Positions 42,561 through 51,051 of a DNA stretch of 64,000 nt are shown one piece after another. Below the pieces are notes generated by a model. The model ran no database searches. It was not told where the DNA came from and saw only the letters and a program-made list of their open reading frames with translations. Each line of letters begins with the position of its first letter. Position 1 is the stretch's first letter. Source of the stretch: Vulcanimicrobiota bacterium (GTDB lineage: Bacteria > Vulcanimicrobiota > Xenobia > Xenobiales > JADMJV01); assembly GCA_023447635.1 (NCBI GenBank), contig JAEXNA010000233.1:1-64000 (forward strand), read 5' to 3'. Both the position numbers and the translations under genes were made by a program.

Positions 42561-44009
42561 ATGGATTCGGTATCTTCAGCGCGACGGGTCGGCCCGCTAC
42601 GCTCCTTGCTCGGCCTTCTTGCCGCTTTATTTTTCATCACGGGCTGCGGCGGTGGTTCTGGTGGCGATTCTGTTTATGACGACGCTGGGAACCCCATCCA
42701 ATCCGGAGGGCAGGTAGCATTCGCCAGCGGCGTCAACCGCGCTCCGGCGGTGAACTTCACGGTCTCCGAACTGATCTTTAACCAGAACAGCAACGTGCTA
42801 CCGTTCGCCGACGCTGTGGTCACTGACGATCAGGACGACTTCACGGGAGGAACCCTGAGCGTTTCCCAGGACGCTGCGCTGGTCGAAGACGTCGAGGACG
42901 TCAGCCTTTTCGCGACCAGCACGATCGACATCGGTCAGGTCTCGGGCGACGGCACACCGAATCTGTCCGTTGCGCTGAACGCCAACGCGACTCCGGCCAA
43001 CGTTGCTCTCTTCCTCCAGCAACTGGAGGCCAATAGCACCCCGGGCGCCCGGCTGGGGGAAGGCGACTTTCAGGTCGTCCTCGACGATGGCCAGGGGTTG
43101 CAAGGCCACCAGAGCCGTTCATTCCTGGTCCTGGGAGAAGGCGGGCTGAGATTGACCGTAAACCCCGCGCAGCCTGTGGCGGGGGAAAACTACCAGACCA
43201 TAACGGCGGCCATCGCCCGAGTTTGCGACCAGACCGGCGCAGCCGGATCACTGATCACGGTGACTGCGGGCGACTATACGGCGGAAGACCTTATCGACGT
43301 GAATTCTGATCCTGACCTCGAAGGCCTTCGTTTGCGTGGTGCGAACGCCGGTAACCCCGCTGGTGTCCTGCCTGCGGGCGAGCCGCTGACGATTTCCCTG
43401 GGCTACTCTTGGGTGGCGTCCTTCCGGACATTTGCCAGTGGAGTTACGTTCGATGGTTTCGCCATCACGGCTCCTGAGTCTCTCGATTATGGGATTGTTG
43501 TGCAAGATAGCGACGTCGTTGTTCGCAACAACATTCTGGACACCCAGAACGGCGAGGCAGTCGGGGTTTACGTTTTCGAGACCGGCGGCCAGTTTATCTT
43601 GCGACAGAATCATTTCGTTGGTTTCGCGAGCGGATTTGTCAGCAACACGACGGCGGACGCCAGCGTGGTCGTCGTGGGCAACCTGATCCACGATGGCGTC
43701 TCGGGTATCCGATTGATCCCTTCGCCGCGCGACATCGTGATCGAGTTCAACAGCCTGTTTGGGAACAGCCTGCGAGACATGGAGATCAACGTGAACGGCG
43801 AAACGATCTCGGGAATCCATCGCAACGACCTTACCAGCGACGTCAACGTGACGGGTTGGTCCGACCCGGCGCCGGGGGGCATGCTCGATGTATCCAACAA
43901 CTACTGGAGACAAGGCGCTGAACCCGGTCCCCAGCAGGTCCACGGCAGCATTCCGATGACGATTTCCCCCCACAGTCCGACCCCGTTCACCAACTTCCCC
44001 GGGCCGTAA
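42561..44009 (+). CDS. Lipoprotein with right-handed parallel beta-helix
   Basis: This 482-aa protein starts at an ATG seven bases after AGGAGG. The lipobox FFITGCGGG gives a lipid-modified Cys near residue 30. The middle part (about 40-190) resembles cadherin-like or DUF-type beta domains. The C-terminal part (about 205-480) has repeated short beta turns with Asn ladders, as in pectate-lyase-like beta-helices (QTITAAIARVC..., GVTFDGFAI, VVRNNILDT, VVVGNLIHDG). Catalytic residues for a polysaccharide lyase are not evident. A surface carbohydrate-binding role is likely. Confidence 0.75.
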   Translation: MDSVSSARRVGPLRSLLGLLAALFFITGCGGGSGGDSVYDDAGNPIQSGGQVAFASGVNRAPAVNFTVSELIFNQNSNVLPFADAVVTDDQDDFTGGTLSVSQDAALVEDVEDVSLFATSTIDIGQVSGDGTPNLSVALNANATPANVALFLQQLEANSTPGARLGEGDFQVVLDDGQGLQGHQSRSFLVLGEGGLRLTVNPAQPVAGENYQTITAAIARVCDQTGAAGSLITVTAGDYTAEDLIDVNSDPDLEGLRLRGANAGNPAGVLPAGEPLTISLGYSWVASFRTFASGVTFDGFAITAPESLDYGIVVQDSDVVVRNNILDTQNGEAVGVYVFETGGQFILRQNHFVGFASGFVSNTTADASVVVVGNLIHDGVSGIRLIPSPRDIVIEFNSLFGNSLRDMEINVNGETISGIHRNDLTSDVNVTGWSDPAPGGMLDVSNNYWRQGAEPGPQQVHGSIPMTISPHSPTPFTNFPGP

Positions 44010-44031
44010 GCGGCTCGCAATCTTGAATCGA

Positions 44032-44061
44032 GAGAGGCTCGGTCTTCGGACCGGGCCTCTC
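44032..44061 (+). terminator. Long hairpin after the beta-helix lipoprotein gene
   Basis: GAGAGGCTCGGTC and GACCGGGCCTCTC form a 13-bp stem with one G-T pair around a TTCG loop, 22 bp after the stop. No U-tract follows, so termination is probable but not certain. Confidence 0.6.
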
Positions 44062-44157
44062 GTCGTCTCGGCACGATTTACGCAAGTGCAGAACCTCGAC
44101 GGTGCTAACGGTGTTCTAACTCACGGTCGCTAAGATGACGGTAGAGGTGATGGACAG

Positions 44158-44322
44158 ATGACAATTTTTTCGAGTTTGGATAAAGCCGTAGAAAACGGCT
44201 TCTATTGGATGGAATTCCGCTCGGATCTCGGCATCCATGTGGTCGAGCGGACTTTTGACCGGGGCGACGGTCGGCTGGCCAAAGCGCTGGCGTTTGCCAA
44301 GCCGGAACCGGCCGTCAGGTGA
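44158..44322 (+). CDS. 54-aa hypothetical protein
   Basis: This short ORF has ATG 44158 with GAGGTG at a normal distance upstream and a TAAGAT -10-like box at 44131-44136. It starts MTIFSSLDKAVENGFYWMEF and continues with IHVVERTFDRGDG, which looks like a compact alpha/beta peptide with ordinary codon use. Its last eight bases overlap the end of the convergent giant kinase gene. No family is recognised. It is a reasonable small gene because signal, spacing and composition agree, but no homology supports it. Confidence 0.45.
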   Translation: MTIFSSLDKAVENGFYWMEFRSDLGIHVVERTFDRGDGRLAKALAFAKPEPAVR

Positions 44323-47300
44323 GCGGGAAGCTGACCTTCAATCGGGTTCCCTGACCGGGAAGAGAGAGCAGATCGAAGGAGCCGCCCGCGACCTCGACGC
44401 GGTCCCGCATCGAGAGCAGGCCGAAGTGTTTCTCTACCCCTGCCCGGGTCAGCCAGGCCTGGGAGTCGAAGCCTTGACCGTCGTCTTGCAGCAAGAGCTC
44501 CATGGCGTTTCCGACCTCCCGCAGAGCGACCCGCACGTTGCTGGCGTGGGCGTGTTTGATGATGTTCGCCAGGCTTTCCTGGGCCACCCGGTACAGCACC
44601 ATCGCGGTCAGGTCCGACACCGCAGGCGGGGTTTCCGGCCAGTCGACCTCGACCTGCGCCATGCTGGTGTGCGAGAACTTGGTGACCAGGCTCTTGAGCG
44701 CCGCGCACAGGTCGACCCCTTCGGCCAGCGGGTTGCGTAGCGCCGCGATCAGCGCGGCCGCGCGATCGACCATCTGCTTGGCGAAGTCGCGCGCCTGTTC
44801 GACGGCCGGACTGTCTTCCTTGATCTGAGCCAGCATCAGCTGATGAGCCCACAGATCCTGAGCGAGCTCGTCGTGAATCTCGGCGGCCAGCCCGCGCCGC
44901 TCGTTCTCGAGAAATGTCATCATCTCGGCGATCCGGCGATGAGTGGTGTCGGCCACGGTCAGCAAGTAACGGCTGTGCTCGCCTTCGCGCACCGGCAGTT
45001 TCACCATACAGCTCTGAGTCCAGGCGACTTCGCCTCCAGCTCGATGCAGGCGTACCTCCGCCTCGAAGCGCGACAGCTCTCCGCTTTGCAGTCCGAGGAG
45101 CGCCGTTTTTAGCTGCCCTCGGTCGGTGGCGTGCGTGATCTGGAGTAGGTTCCGGCCCAGCATCGAGCAGCCCAGGAAGCTGCAGAGATAGGGGTTCTCC
45201 TGAAGCACGACCCCGGTTTCGTCGAGCAGCGCCGTGCCCACGCCGGCGTATTCGAAGAAGCCGCGGAAGCGCTGCTCGCTGGTCTGCAAGCTGGCAAACA
45301 CCTGGTCACGCTCGGCCAGGACCCGGTCGTTCTCTAACCCCGCTCCGGCCAGAGCGCAGAGGTAGTCGGCCAGGCGGGCCTCCTCTTCCCCGAAGAACCC
45401 TCCGATCGACTTCTGCCAGGCCACCAGAACCCCAACCCGATCGCCTTCGACGTAGAGAGGCGCCATCAGGGTCGAGCGCGCTTCGTGCAGCATCATGCTG
45501 CGCGACGGCTCCTCGACCTGAGCCTCGGTAACGGCCCGCCCCTCGCGCTGGCAGCGGGCGAACAGGGTCTCACTCCAACCGTCCGGGAGATCCGAGGCCT
45601 CGGTGGGAACGAGATGCACCCGGTCGCAGCGAAGCAGCGCCGCCGTTTCCGCTCGAAGGGTCTCTAACACCTCGCCTTCGAGCGCCACCAGGCGGCGGCC
45701 GGCGTCGAGCACGCGGTCGAAGCGGTCGATTTTAGAAACCTGACGCTCTAGCGGCTGGGCCAGCTGCACTCCGGGCAGCCAACCGCCCAGGCGATGAGCG
45801 CGGGAAAGCCCCTCGGCCTGATCTCCCCTCCAATCCGTCCATCCGGCGACGGCGGCGAAGCGGCCTCGCTCGTACTGGGTCCAGGCCGACTCGAACTTCA
45901 TCCCCAGCTGCTCGGAGATGGCGAACGACTCCTCGAACTGGGTCCTGGCCAGGTAGAAGCGCCCCGCCCGGGCCGAGCAGATAGCGGCTTCGCGCAGATA
46001 GTGGGGACGGCTGACGAGATATTTGGCCGTCTGCTTCCGAGAGGTGCGTACGGCATCTTCGACCTCGCGCCAGATCTTTGCCTTCAGCGCCGCCGCTTCT
46101 TGCGGCAGCTGTTCGACGAGCACTCTCCAGGTGGTAGCGAGCCAGGCCGAAGCGCCCGCGCTGTGCGGGCCGAGCAGGGGGATGTGAGCTTTCACGGCGG
46201 TCCGAAGCTGGTCCACCGCCTCCCCGAAGTTCCCCTCCTTCAGGGCCCATAGCCCCAGACAGGTGGGAGCCAGCCAGGAGAACCCGGTGTCCAGCAGGCG
46301 GGGCCCAAACTCCTCGACCACCGGCTTCCACTCCTGGCCTTTCCCCAACAGCGCCAGAACCTTCGCCGAGGCCAGGGGGTTCGAGACGTCGCCCTGATAG
46401 GGACCAGGCAGAAGCTCGTCGGCCAGCTCCTCGGCGGCCCGGAAGTCGCCCAGGAAGTAATGGCAGAGGGCGACGTGATGGGTACAAACCTCCGTGTTCC
46501 AGCCGTCTCGGTAAGCCCGGCCGACGCTCAGCGCTTCCTGGAACAGAGCGAGCGAAGCGTTCGGGTCGCCGGTCATCAGCAGGGTGAGGGCGCTCTGCCC
46601 CATCACGTAGCCGCGCTTGCGGGGGTGCAGCTTGGCGCCTTCCATGGCGTGCCGACTGAGCGTACGGGCCCAGTCGCGCAGGCCCACTCCGCCGCAGATC
46701 TGGGCTGCCTGCGAGATCAGGCGACTACCCTGGGCCGAGGTCTGCAGTTGGCCCAGGTCGACGGCCCCGCGGGCCAGGCACCAGAGCAGGGTCTCCAGCC
46801 GTTCCAGGCGGGCCAGCGGTTCGGTCAGCCCTTCGCACAGCTGGACTCGACGCAACTGCTCGGGTCCCGGAGGGGAAGAGTTGCCGGTCAGGTAGCGAGC
46901 TAGCAGGACGCTGAGCAGCTTCAAGGTCTCGGTCGCGACCTGCAGGCGGCCTTGCGGCAGCGACACTCCGAGCAGCTGTAGCCCTTCGATGGCCGCCACC
47001 ACGGACTGCTCGCTGTCGTTGAGCCGCCCCAGCTGTTCGCACAGCCCGGCCAACAGTTCGGCCCGATCCATCGGCGCGTCATGCACGGCCAGCGCTTCAC
47101 GATAGACGGCCGGCGCGAGGTCGTACTGGTCGCTCAGAGACAGTGAGAGCGCGAGCTCTCGGAGGAGCTGTGGGCGCTCCGAGGGCTCCTGGCATACCTC
47201 TAGCGCGATGCGCAGAAAGTTGGCCGCCTCGGCATAGTCGATACGGCTTTGAGCCGAGCGAGCGGCCAGCACGGCAGGGTGGTAGGCCCGGGCGCCGTCT

Positions 47301-49282
47301 CCGGCCATGAACCAGTGCAGGGCGATGGTGCGATGCGCTTCGGGTTGATGGCTGGCAAACCAGTCGGCGGCCTGAGCATGCAGGCGGCGTAGCCGCTCTG
47401 CCGGCAGCTCACTAAGGAGTGCCTCCCGCACTTTATCGTGAGAGAAGACGGCGCGGTCGTCGGAAACCCGAAGCAGCCCGCGCTGGGTCGCCTCGAGCAG
47501 GGGGCGGTCAGGGCCCTCTTCGGCGATCAGGCCAAGGGCGGTGCTCAGGTTAAATTCGCTCCCCAGAACGGCTCCGACTTCCAAGAGCTGCCGTTCCTGA
47601 GGGGGAAGCTGATAGAGTCGATCCGAGAGGACCCAGGCCGTTTTGCTATCCGAGGAAAGGCGGCTGGGGCGAGTCCAGACCCAACGTTCCTCTTCCCGGC
47701 GCAGGGCACCGGCCTCGACCGCTCCGCGCAACAGCGACTGTAGATGGAACGGCTCGCCTTTTCCTTGCGCGACGAGCTCGTCGGTGGCCTCGCTGGGGAG
47801 CGGGCCTGCCATGGAACGAAGCAGGCGCAGAGACTCCTTGGGACGGAGGGGAGAGAGGAGCATGGCCTGGCCGACGGCGGAATGCAGGAGATGGTTGGCG
47901 TCCACCTCGCTCGAACGAAAGGCGGCCACTACCGGCACGGGCAGAGAGGCCTGGCCCAAGAAGCGGCAGGTGAAAGTGTCGGCGGACTGCACGTCGTCGA
48001 AAACGAAAAGGAGCGGCTCTTTCTCTTGCAGAGCTTGGAGCAGGATCAGCAGGCTCTCTAGCACGGTGTCGAGCGGGTAGGGGGTCGGCTCGGGAATAGG
48101 GCTTAGTAAGCGCAGTCCCGCGAACGCTTGACTTAGCACGGCGCTGCGCTGTTCGAGGCGCTGGCAGGCGTGGGAGAGCAGGTCGGGGCGGGCTTTTAGC
48201 CAGGCGCCGAGCTCGAGACTGAGCACTTCCCAAAGGGGGAACGAGGTGCCCTCGCGGGGGGCTATGGCGCGTGTCGTGAAGACGGTCTGCCCCCTGGATC
48301 GGGCCCGTTCGGCAACGGCTTCGAGCAGACGGGTTTTGCCCAGCCCCGAGTGAGCGGAAAGGAACAGCGGTGGCGCCTTGGGGACGAGGCGAGCCTCGAT
48401 CTCCTTGAGCTCTCTTTGTCTGCCGACCAGGCTGGGTTCAACCAGGGTGTCCCGAGCGTCGAGCGTGCCCAGGGCCAGCGTGGTGCTGCGATCGCGGCGG
48501 AGCAGGTCCAGGTCGTGTAAGAGCCCCCGAGCGGTCGAGTAGCGCTCGTCGGGGTGCAGGCGGTTGAGGCGTCGCAGCAGTTCGGCCAGGGGGCCGTGGA
48601 GTTCGGGGGGAGGGGGCAGGTCGCGCAGCTCTTGCAAGGTGAGTGAGCCGTGGCTAAGCGGCGCGCCCAGCATCTCTCGCAGGATCAGACCCAGGGCGTA
48701 GAGGTCGCTGGCCGGGGAGACGGGCTCGCGGAGCAGTCCGAGCTGTTCGGGGGCGGCGTAGCGGAAGGTGGCGCCGGTCGACTGGGGGGCGGTCTGCAGC
48801 AGGCGACGAGACAGCCCAAAGTCGCAGAGGGCGATGCCGATCTCGCCGTCGGGCTGTTCCTGAATCAGGATGTGGGCGGGCTTGAGGTCGCCGTGCACGT
48901 AGCCCAGGGCGTGCAGCTCTTCGAGCGCTCCGGTCAGTCCGTGGGCGATGGCTAGAGCTTTGGAGGGGGCCAGCGGGCTGCTTTCGAGCTCGCTTTCCAG
49001 CGAGCGCCCGGGAAGTTTTTCGGTGGCCAGGGCCAGGCCTTGAGCGGTGCGGCCAAAGGCCAGCAGAGGAGCAAACCGCGGCGATCGCAAGGAGGCCAGG
49101 GCGCTGGCTTCGTGCCAGAGCAGGCGCTCCTGGTCGGGGTCGAGCGCAGCGTCGGGGGACAGCTTGACGACGACGTCGGCATGGCGGGAGCGGCAGTGGG
49201 CTTGCCAGGTCTGCAGCCCCTGATTTTCCGCCACGCACGCGCCCAGCTGCAGCTCGAGTGGGGGGAGGTGGAGTATCGTCAC
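44315..49282 (-). CDS. Giant Ser/Thr kinase-ATPase-GAF-PAS-histidine kinase
   Basis: This 1655-aa multi-domain signalling protein has an N-terminal Ser/Thr kinase (about 1-265) with HGDLKPAHILI and DFG. Next is an AAA/NACHT-like ATPase with Walker A SGLGKT near residue 310. A long helical, TPR-like region spans about 640-1150. A GAF (about 1160-1320), a PAS (about 1330-1447), a HisKA_3 with His1470 (EIHDELAQDL) and a HATPase_c (about 1560-1655, DDGQGFD) follow. The same architecture is known from cyanobacteria and myxobacteria. The kinase glycine loop is degenerate and the HRD is HGD. No response regulator lies next to it. Confidence 0.93.
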   Translation of the reverse strand: MTILHLPPLELQLGACVAENQGLQTWQAHCRSRHADVVVKLSPDAALDPDQERLLWHEASALASLRSPRFAPLLAFGRTAQGLALATEKLPGRSLESELESSPLAPSKALAIAHGLTGALEELHALGYVHGDLKPAHILIQEQPDGEIGIALCDFGLSRRLLQTAPQSTGATFRYAAPEQLGLLREPVSPASDLYALGLILREMLGAPLSHGSLTLQELRDLPPPPELHGPLAELLRRLNRLHPDERYSTARGLLHDLDLLRRDRSTTLALGTLDARDTLVEPSLVGRQRELKEIEARLVPKAPPLFLSAHSGLGKTRLLEAVAERARSRGQTVFTTRAIAPREGTSFPLWEVLSLELGAWLKARPDLLSHACQRLEQRSAVLSQAFAGLRLLSPIPEPTPYPLDTVLESLLILLQALQEKEPLLFVFDDVQSADTFTCRFLGQASLPVPVVAAFRSSEVDANHLLHSAVGQAMLLSPLRPKESLRLLRSMAGPLPSEATDELVAQGKGEPFHLQSLLRGAVEAGALRREEERWVWTRPSRLSSDSKTAWVLSDRLYQLPPQERQLLEVGAVLGSEFNLSTALGLIAEEGPDRPLLEATQRGLLRVSDDRAVFSHDKVREALLSELPAERLRRLHAQAADWFASHQPEAHRTIALHWFMAGDGARAYHPAVLAARSAQSRIDYAEAANFLRIALEVCQEPSERPQLLRELALSLSLSDQYDLAPAVYREALAVHDAPMDRAELLAGLCEQLGRLNDSEQSVVAAIEGLQLLGVSLPQGRLQVATETLKLLSVLLARYLTGNSSPPGPEQLRRVQLCEGLTEPLARLERLETLLWCLARGAVDLGQLQTSAQGSRLISQAAQICGGVGLRDWARTLSRHAMEGAKLHPRKRGYVMGQSALTLLMTGDPNASLALFQEALSVGRAYRDGWNTEVCTHHVALCHYFLGDFRAAEELADELLPGPYQGDVSNPLASAKVLALLGKGQEWKPVVEEFGPRLLDTGFSWLAPTCLGLWALKEGNFGEAVDQLRTAVKAHIPLLGPHSAGASAWLATTWRVLVEQLPQEAAALKAKIWREVEDAVRTSRKQTAKYLVSRPHYLREAAICSARAGRFYLARTQFEESFAISEQLGMKFESAWTQYERGRFAAVAGWTDWRGDQAEGLSRAHRLGGWLPGVQLAQPLERQVSKIDRFDRVLDAGRRLVALEGEVLETLRAETAALLRCDRVHLVPTEASDLPDGWSETLFARCQREGRAVTEAQVEEPSRSMMLHEARSTLMAPLYVEGDRVGVLVAWQKSIGGFFGEEEARLADYLCALAGAGLENDRVLAERDQVFASLQTSEQRFRGFFEYAGVGTALLDETGVVLQENPYLCSFLGCSMLGRNLLQITHATDRGQLKTALLGLQSGELSRFEAEVRLHRAGGEVAWTQSCMVKLPVREGEHSRYLLTVADTTHRRIAEMMTFLENERRGLAAEIHDELAQDLWAHQLMLAQIKEDSPAVEQARDFAKQMVDRAAALIAALRNPLAEGVDLCAALKSLVTKFSHTSMAQVEVDWPETPPAVSDLTAMVLYRVAQESLANIIKHAHASNVRVALREVGNAMELLLQDDGQGFDSQAWLTRAGVEKHFGLLSMRDRVEVAGGSFDLLSLPGQGTRLKVSFPLT

Positions 49283-49350
49283 GGTAGGTGTACTTATCGG
49301 ATCATTATCTCACGCTCTTAGCCAGATCGTAAAGATGGGAGGGGTCGAGG

Positions 49351-49397
49351 TTTGCTGCGGGAGTGCTGGAAAAGTTGCTGGGGATTTCGCGGAAAAT
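49351..49397. repeat. 47-bp direct repeat, copy A
   Basis: It begins TTTGCTGCGGGAGTGCTGG and ends GGAAAAT. Copy B starts 61 bp later (41 of 47 identical by eye) and copy C lies 1.07 kb away beyond the XRE/nuclease gene (44 of 47 identical). Confidence 0.85.
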
Positions 49398-49411
49398 TTG
49401 GCTGGTTGGGG

Positions 49412-49458
49412 TTTGCTGCGAGATTGCTGGAAAAGTTTCCGGTGATTTCGTGGAAAAT
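49412..49458. repeat. 47-bp direct repeat, copy B
   Basis: This is the second copy, six mismatches from copy A. Like copy C it is preceded by GGGG. It lies 25 bp before the 3' end of the XRE/nuclease gene (49483). Confidence 0.85.
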
Positions 49459-49482
49459 GGACGGAGTTGGGCTGGGGAGACC

Positions 49483-50322
49483 CTACCCTGCCTCGGGTAG
49501 CCCGAAATGAGCCCGCAGTCTTCGCGTTAGGGCACCGTAGAAATCCGCTTGAGCCAGGTCTGTCGTGACGATTCGCTCGGTCGGAAGGCCCAGGTTACTC
49601 TCCCTCTCCTTGTCATAAGTTGAGACATGCCCCTGTCCGTCGATTTCGATATTGACCCAAAGACGAGAACCAGGATGCCAGAGGCTGGCCAGAGCGTCGA
49701 GACGGTAGATGCGGCTCCGAGTATCGAGTGTGACTTGAGGAAACAGAAGCGCTTCGAAGTCGGGAAAGTCCAGGTCCAAGCAAGGCAACTTCAGATCTCC
49801 GCGCACTTCTTTGAGTTTCGGGTCGATGATGGAGAACTTGCGGAATCCCGCGCGATGGGGAGAGTGGCGTCCCGGCCGGGCACCCTTCGCCAGCAAGGTC
49901 ACCCAGAACATCGCCTCATCCCCGGATTCGAGGGTGGCGTCCTCCAGGAATTTATAGCAGAGCTTGTGGTCGGGCCGGACTTTGACAGCGAGAAGCGCTT
50001 TGTCGGCGAGAAGACCAAAGGTCTTTTTTGCTGCCGCTTGTCGAATCGAAAACGGGCGCTCGCCTTCGGGCAGGGGTGGATACTCGGGGAACCAACGACG
50101 CCTCACGGAGGGGAGCTCCAGGGTCTGTCGTGCCGTATACGGACCGAGTTCAAGGCAGCTTTGCAGAAGAGCCCACTCCTTGGGCGTCGGATAGGCGCTC
50201 TCGTTCTCGAATTTGCACAGGCGAGACTGAGCAAGTCCTGTTTGGCGCGCCAGAACAGACGGTTTCCACTGCTTTTTTACACGGGCCGCCTTGATTTGCG
50301 TCCCGGCGGTCGGATTGTTCAT
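49483..50322 (-). CDS. XRE-type HTH fused to PD-(D/E)XK/DUF559-like domain, second paralogue
   Basis: This 279-aa protein shares its length and domain order with the gene at 8504. An XRE HTH (about 6-58) reads VLARQTGLAQSRLCKFENES. An unrecognised middle follows. The C-terminal nuclease-like motif has Asp209, then NIEIDGQGH with Glu226, Asp228 and His231, then DKERESNLGL. FPQVTL precedes it in both paralogues. Sequence identity is low but the motif spacing is kept, so this is a real family. The ATG lacks a clear Shine-Dalgarno. The gene is bracketed by 47-bp direct repeats. Function is unproven. Confidence 0.7.
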   Translation of the reverse strand: MNNPTAGTQIKAARVKKQWKPSVLARQTGLAQSRLCKFENESAYPTPKEWALLQSCLELGPYTARQTLELPSVRRRWFPEYPPLPEGERPFSIRQAAAKKTFGLLADKALLAVKVRPDHKLCYKFLEDATLESGDEAMFWVTLLAKGARPGRHSPHRAGFRKFSIIDPKLKEVRGDLKLPCLDLDFPDFEALLFPQVTLDTRSRIYRLDALASLWHPGSRLWVNIEIDGQGHVSTYDKERESNLGLPTERIVTTDLAQADFYGALTRRLRAHFGLPEAG

Positions 50323-50423
50323 AGTTCAATTCTGGCACGGTAAGATGTCCATGTTTTGACCAGCGCATTGCCGAGTTGTATCTAGTTGATTGCCATAATA
50401 TGAACGACGGAAAAGAGTTGGGG

Positions 50424-50470
50424 TTTGCTGCGGGAGTGCTGGCAAAGTTGCTGGGGATTTCGCGAAGAAT
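50424..50470. repeat. 47-bp direct repeat, copy C
   Basis: This is the third copy, 44 of 47 identical to copy A and in the same orientation, on the other side of the XRE/nuclease gene. The DUF6884-like gene starts 44 bp after it. Confidence 0.85.
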
Positions 50471-50514
50471 CTCGGAACAGAGGTCGTGCTGCTCGCTCCT
50501 TGAACGGGGCGGTC

Positions 50515-50997
50515 ATGTCCAAGACTTTATATCTCGTCGCTTCCGTTCCCACTCAGTTCGTCGCCCCGTGCCCCGCCGAAGAGCTCTACGTCTCTCACTG
50601 GTTCACGATGGCGAAAGCTTACGTCTCGGCTTTTTCGAAAGAGGGAGACTCCTGGGTGATTCTGTCGGCCAAATATGGCGTGATCGAGCCGACCCGGCAC
50701 CTCAAGCCTTACGAGGAGAAGACGATTTCGCGAAGCCGTCAGAAGCAGCAGAGCTGGACCAGGGCCAACATCGCAGAGCTTCTCGACCGCACCGAGCCGG
50801 GCGATACGGTGGTACTCCTGGCTGGTCAAAAGTATCGCGAAAGTCTGATCGCTCCGCTGCAGCAAGAGGGACGCAGCGTCGAAATCCCCATGGGAGACTT
50901 GAAGCTAAGCCAGCAGAAAGCTTGGATGCGGAAGAAGCTCGAAGAGGCGGGCGTGTCGCTGAGCGCTGCCGACGAGTCAGCGGGCGAACAAGCCTAG
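50515..50997 (+). CDS. DUF6884-like protein
   Basis: This 160-aa protein starts at ATG 50515 (MSKTLYLVAS). It follows the DUF6884 pattern: a first strand, PCPAEELYVSHWFTMAKAYV, SWVILSAKYGVIEPTRHLKPYEEK, then VVLLAGQKYRESLI and MGDLKLSQQKAWM. The family is of unknown function and is often found among mobile or defence-related genes, as I recall. A longer frame start at 50425 would run into repeat C and is not supported. No partner gene is coupled. Confidence 0.65.
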   Translation: MSKTLYLVASVPTQFVAPCPAEELYVSHWFTMAKAYVSAFSKEGDSWVILSAKYGVIEPTRHLKPYEEKTISRSRQKQQSWTRANIAELLDRTEPGDTVVLLAGQKYRESLIAPLQQEGRSVEIPMGDLKLSQQKAWMRKKLEEAGVSLSAADESAGEQA

Positions 50998-51051
50998 CTC
51001 CTGACGCGGGGGCGTGGCAGGGGGCCGAGCCTCGTGGTCCAAGAGAGGAGG

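Noticed and set aside
49351..50470. Three 47-bp repeats considered as a CRISPR array
   Set aside because: There are only three imperfect copies with spacings of 61 bp and about 1 kb, no uniform spacers and no cas genes.
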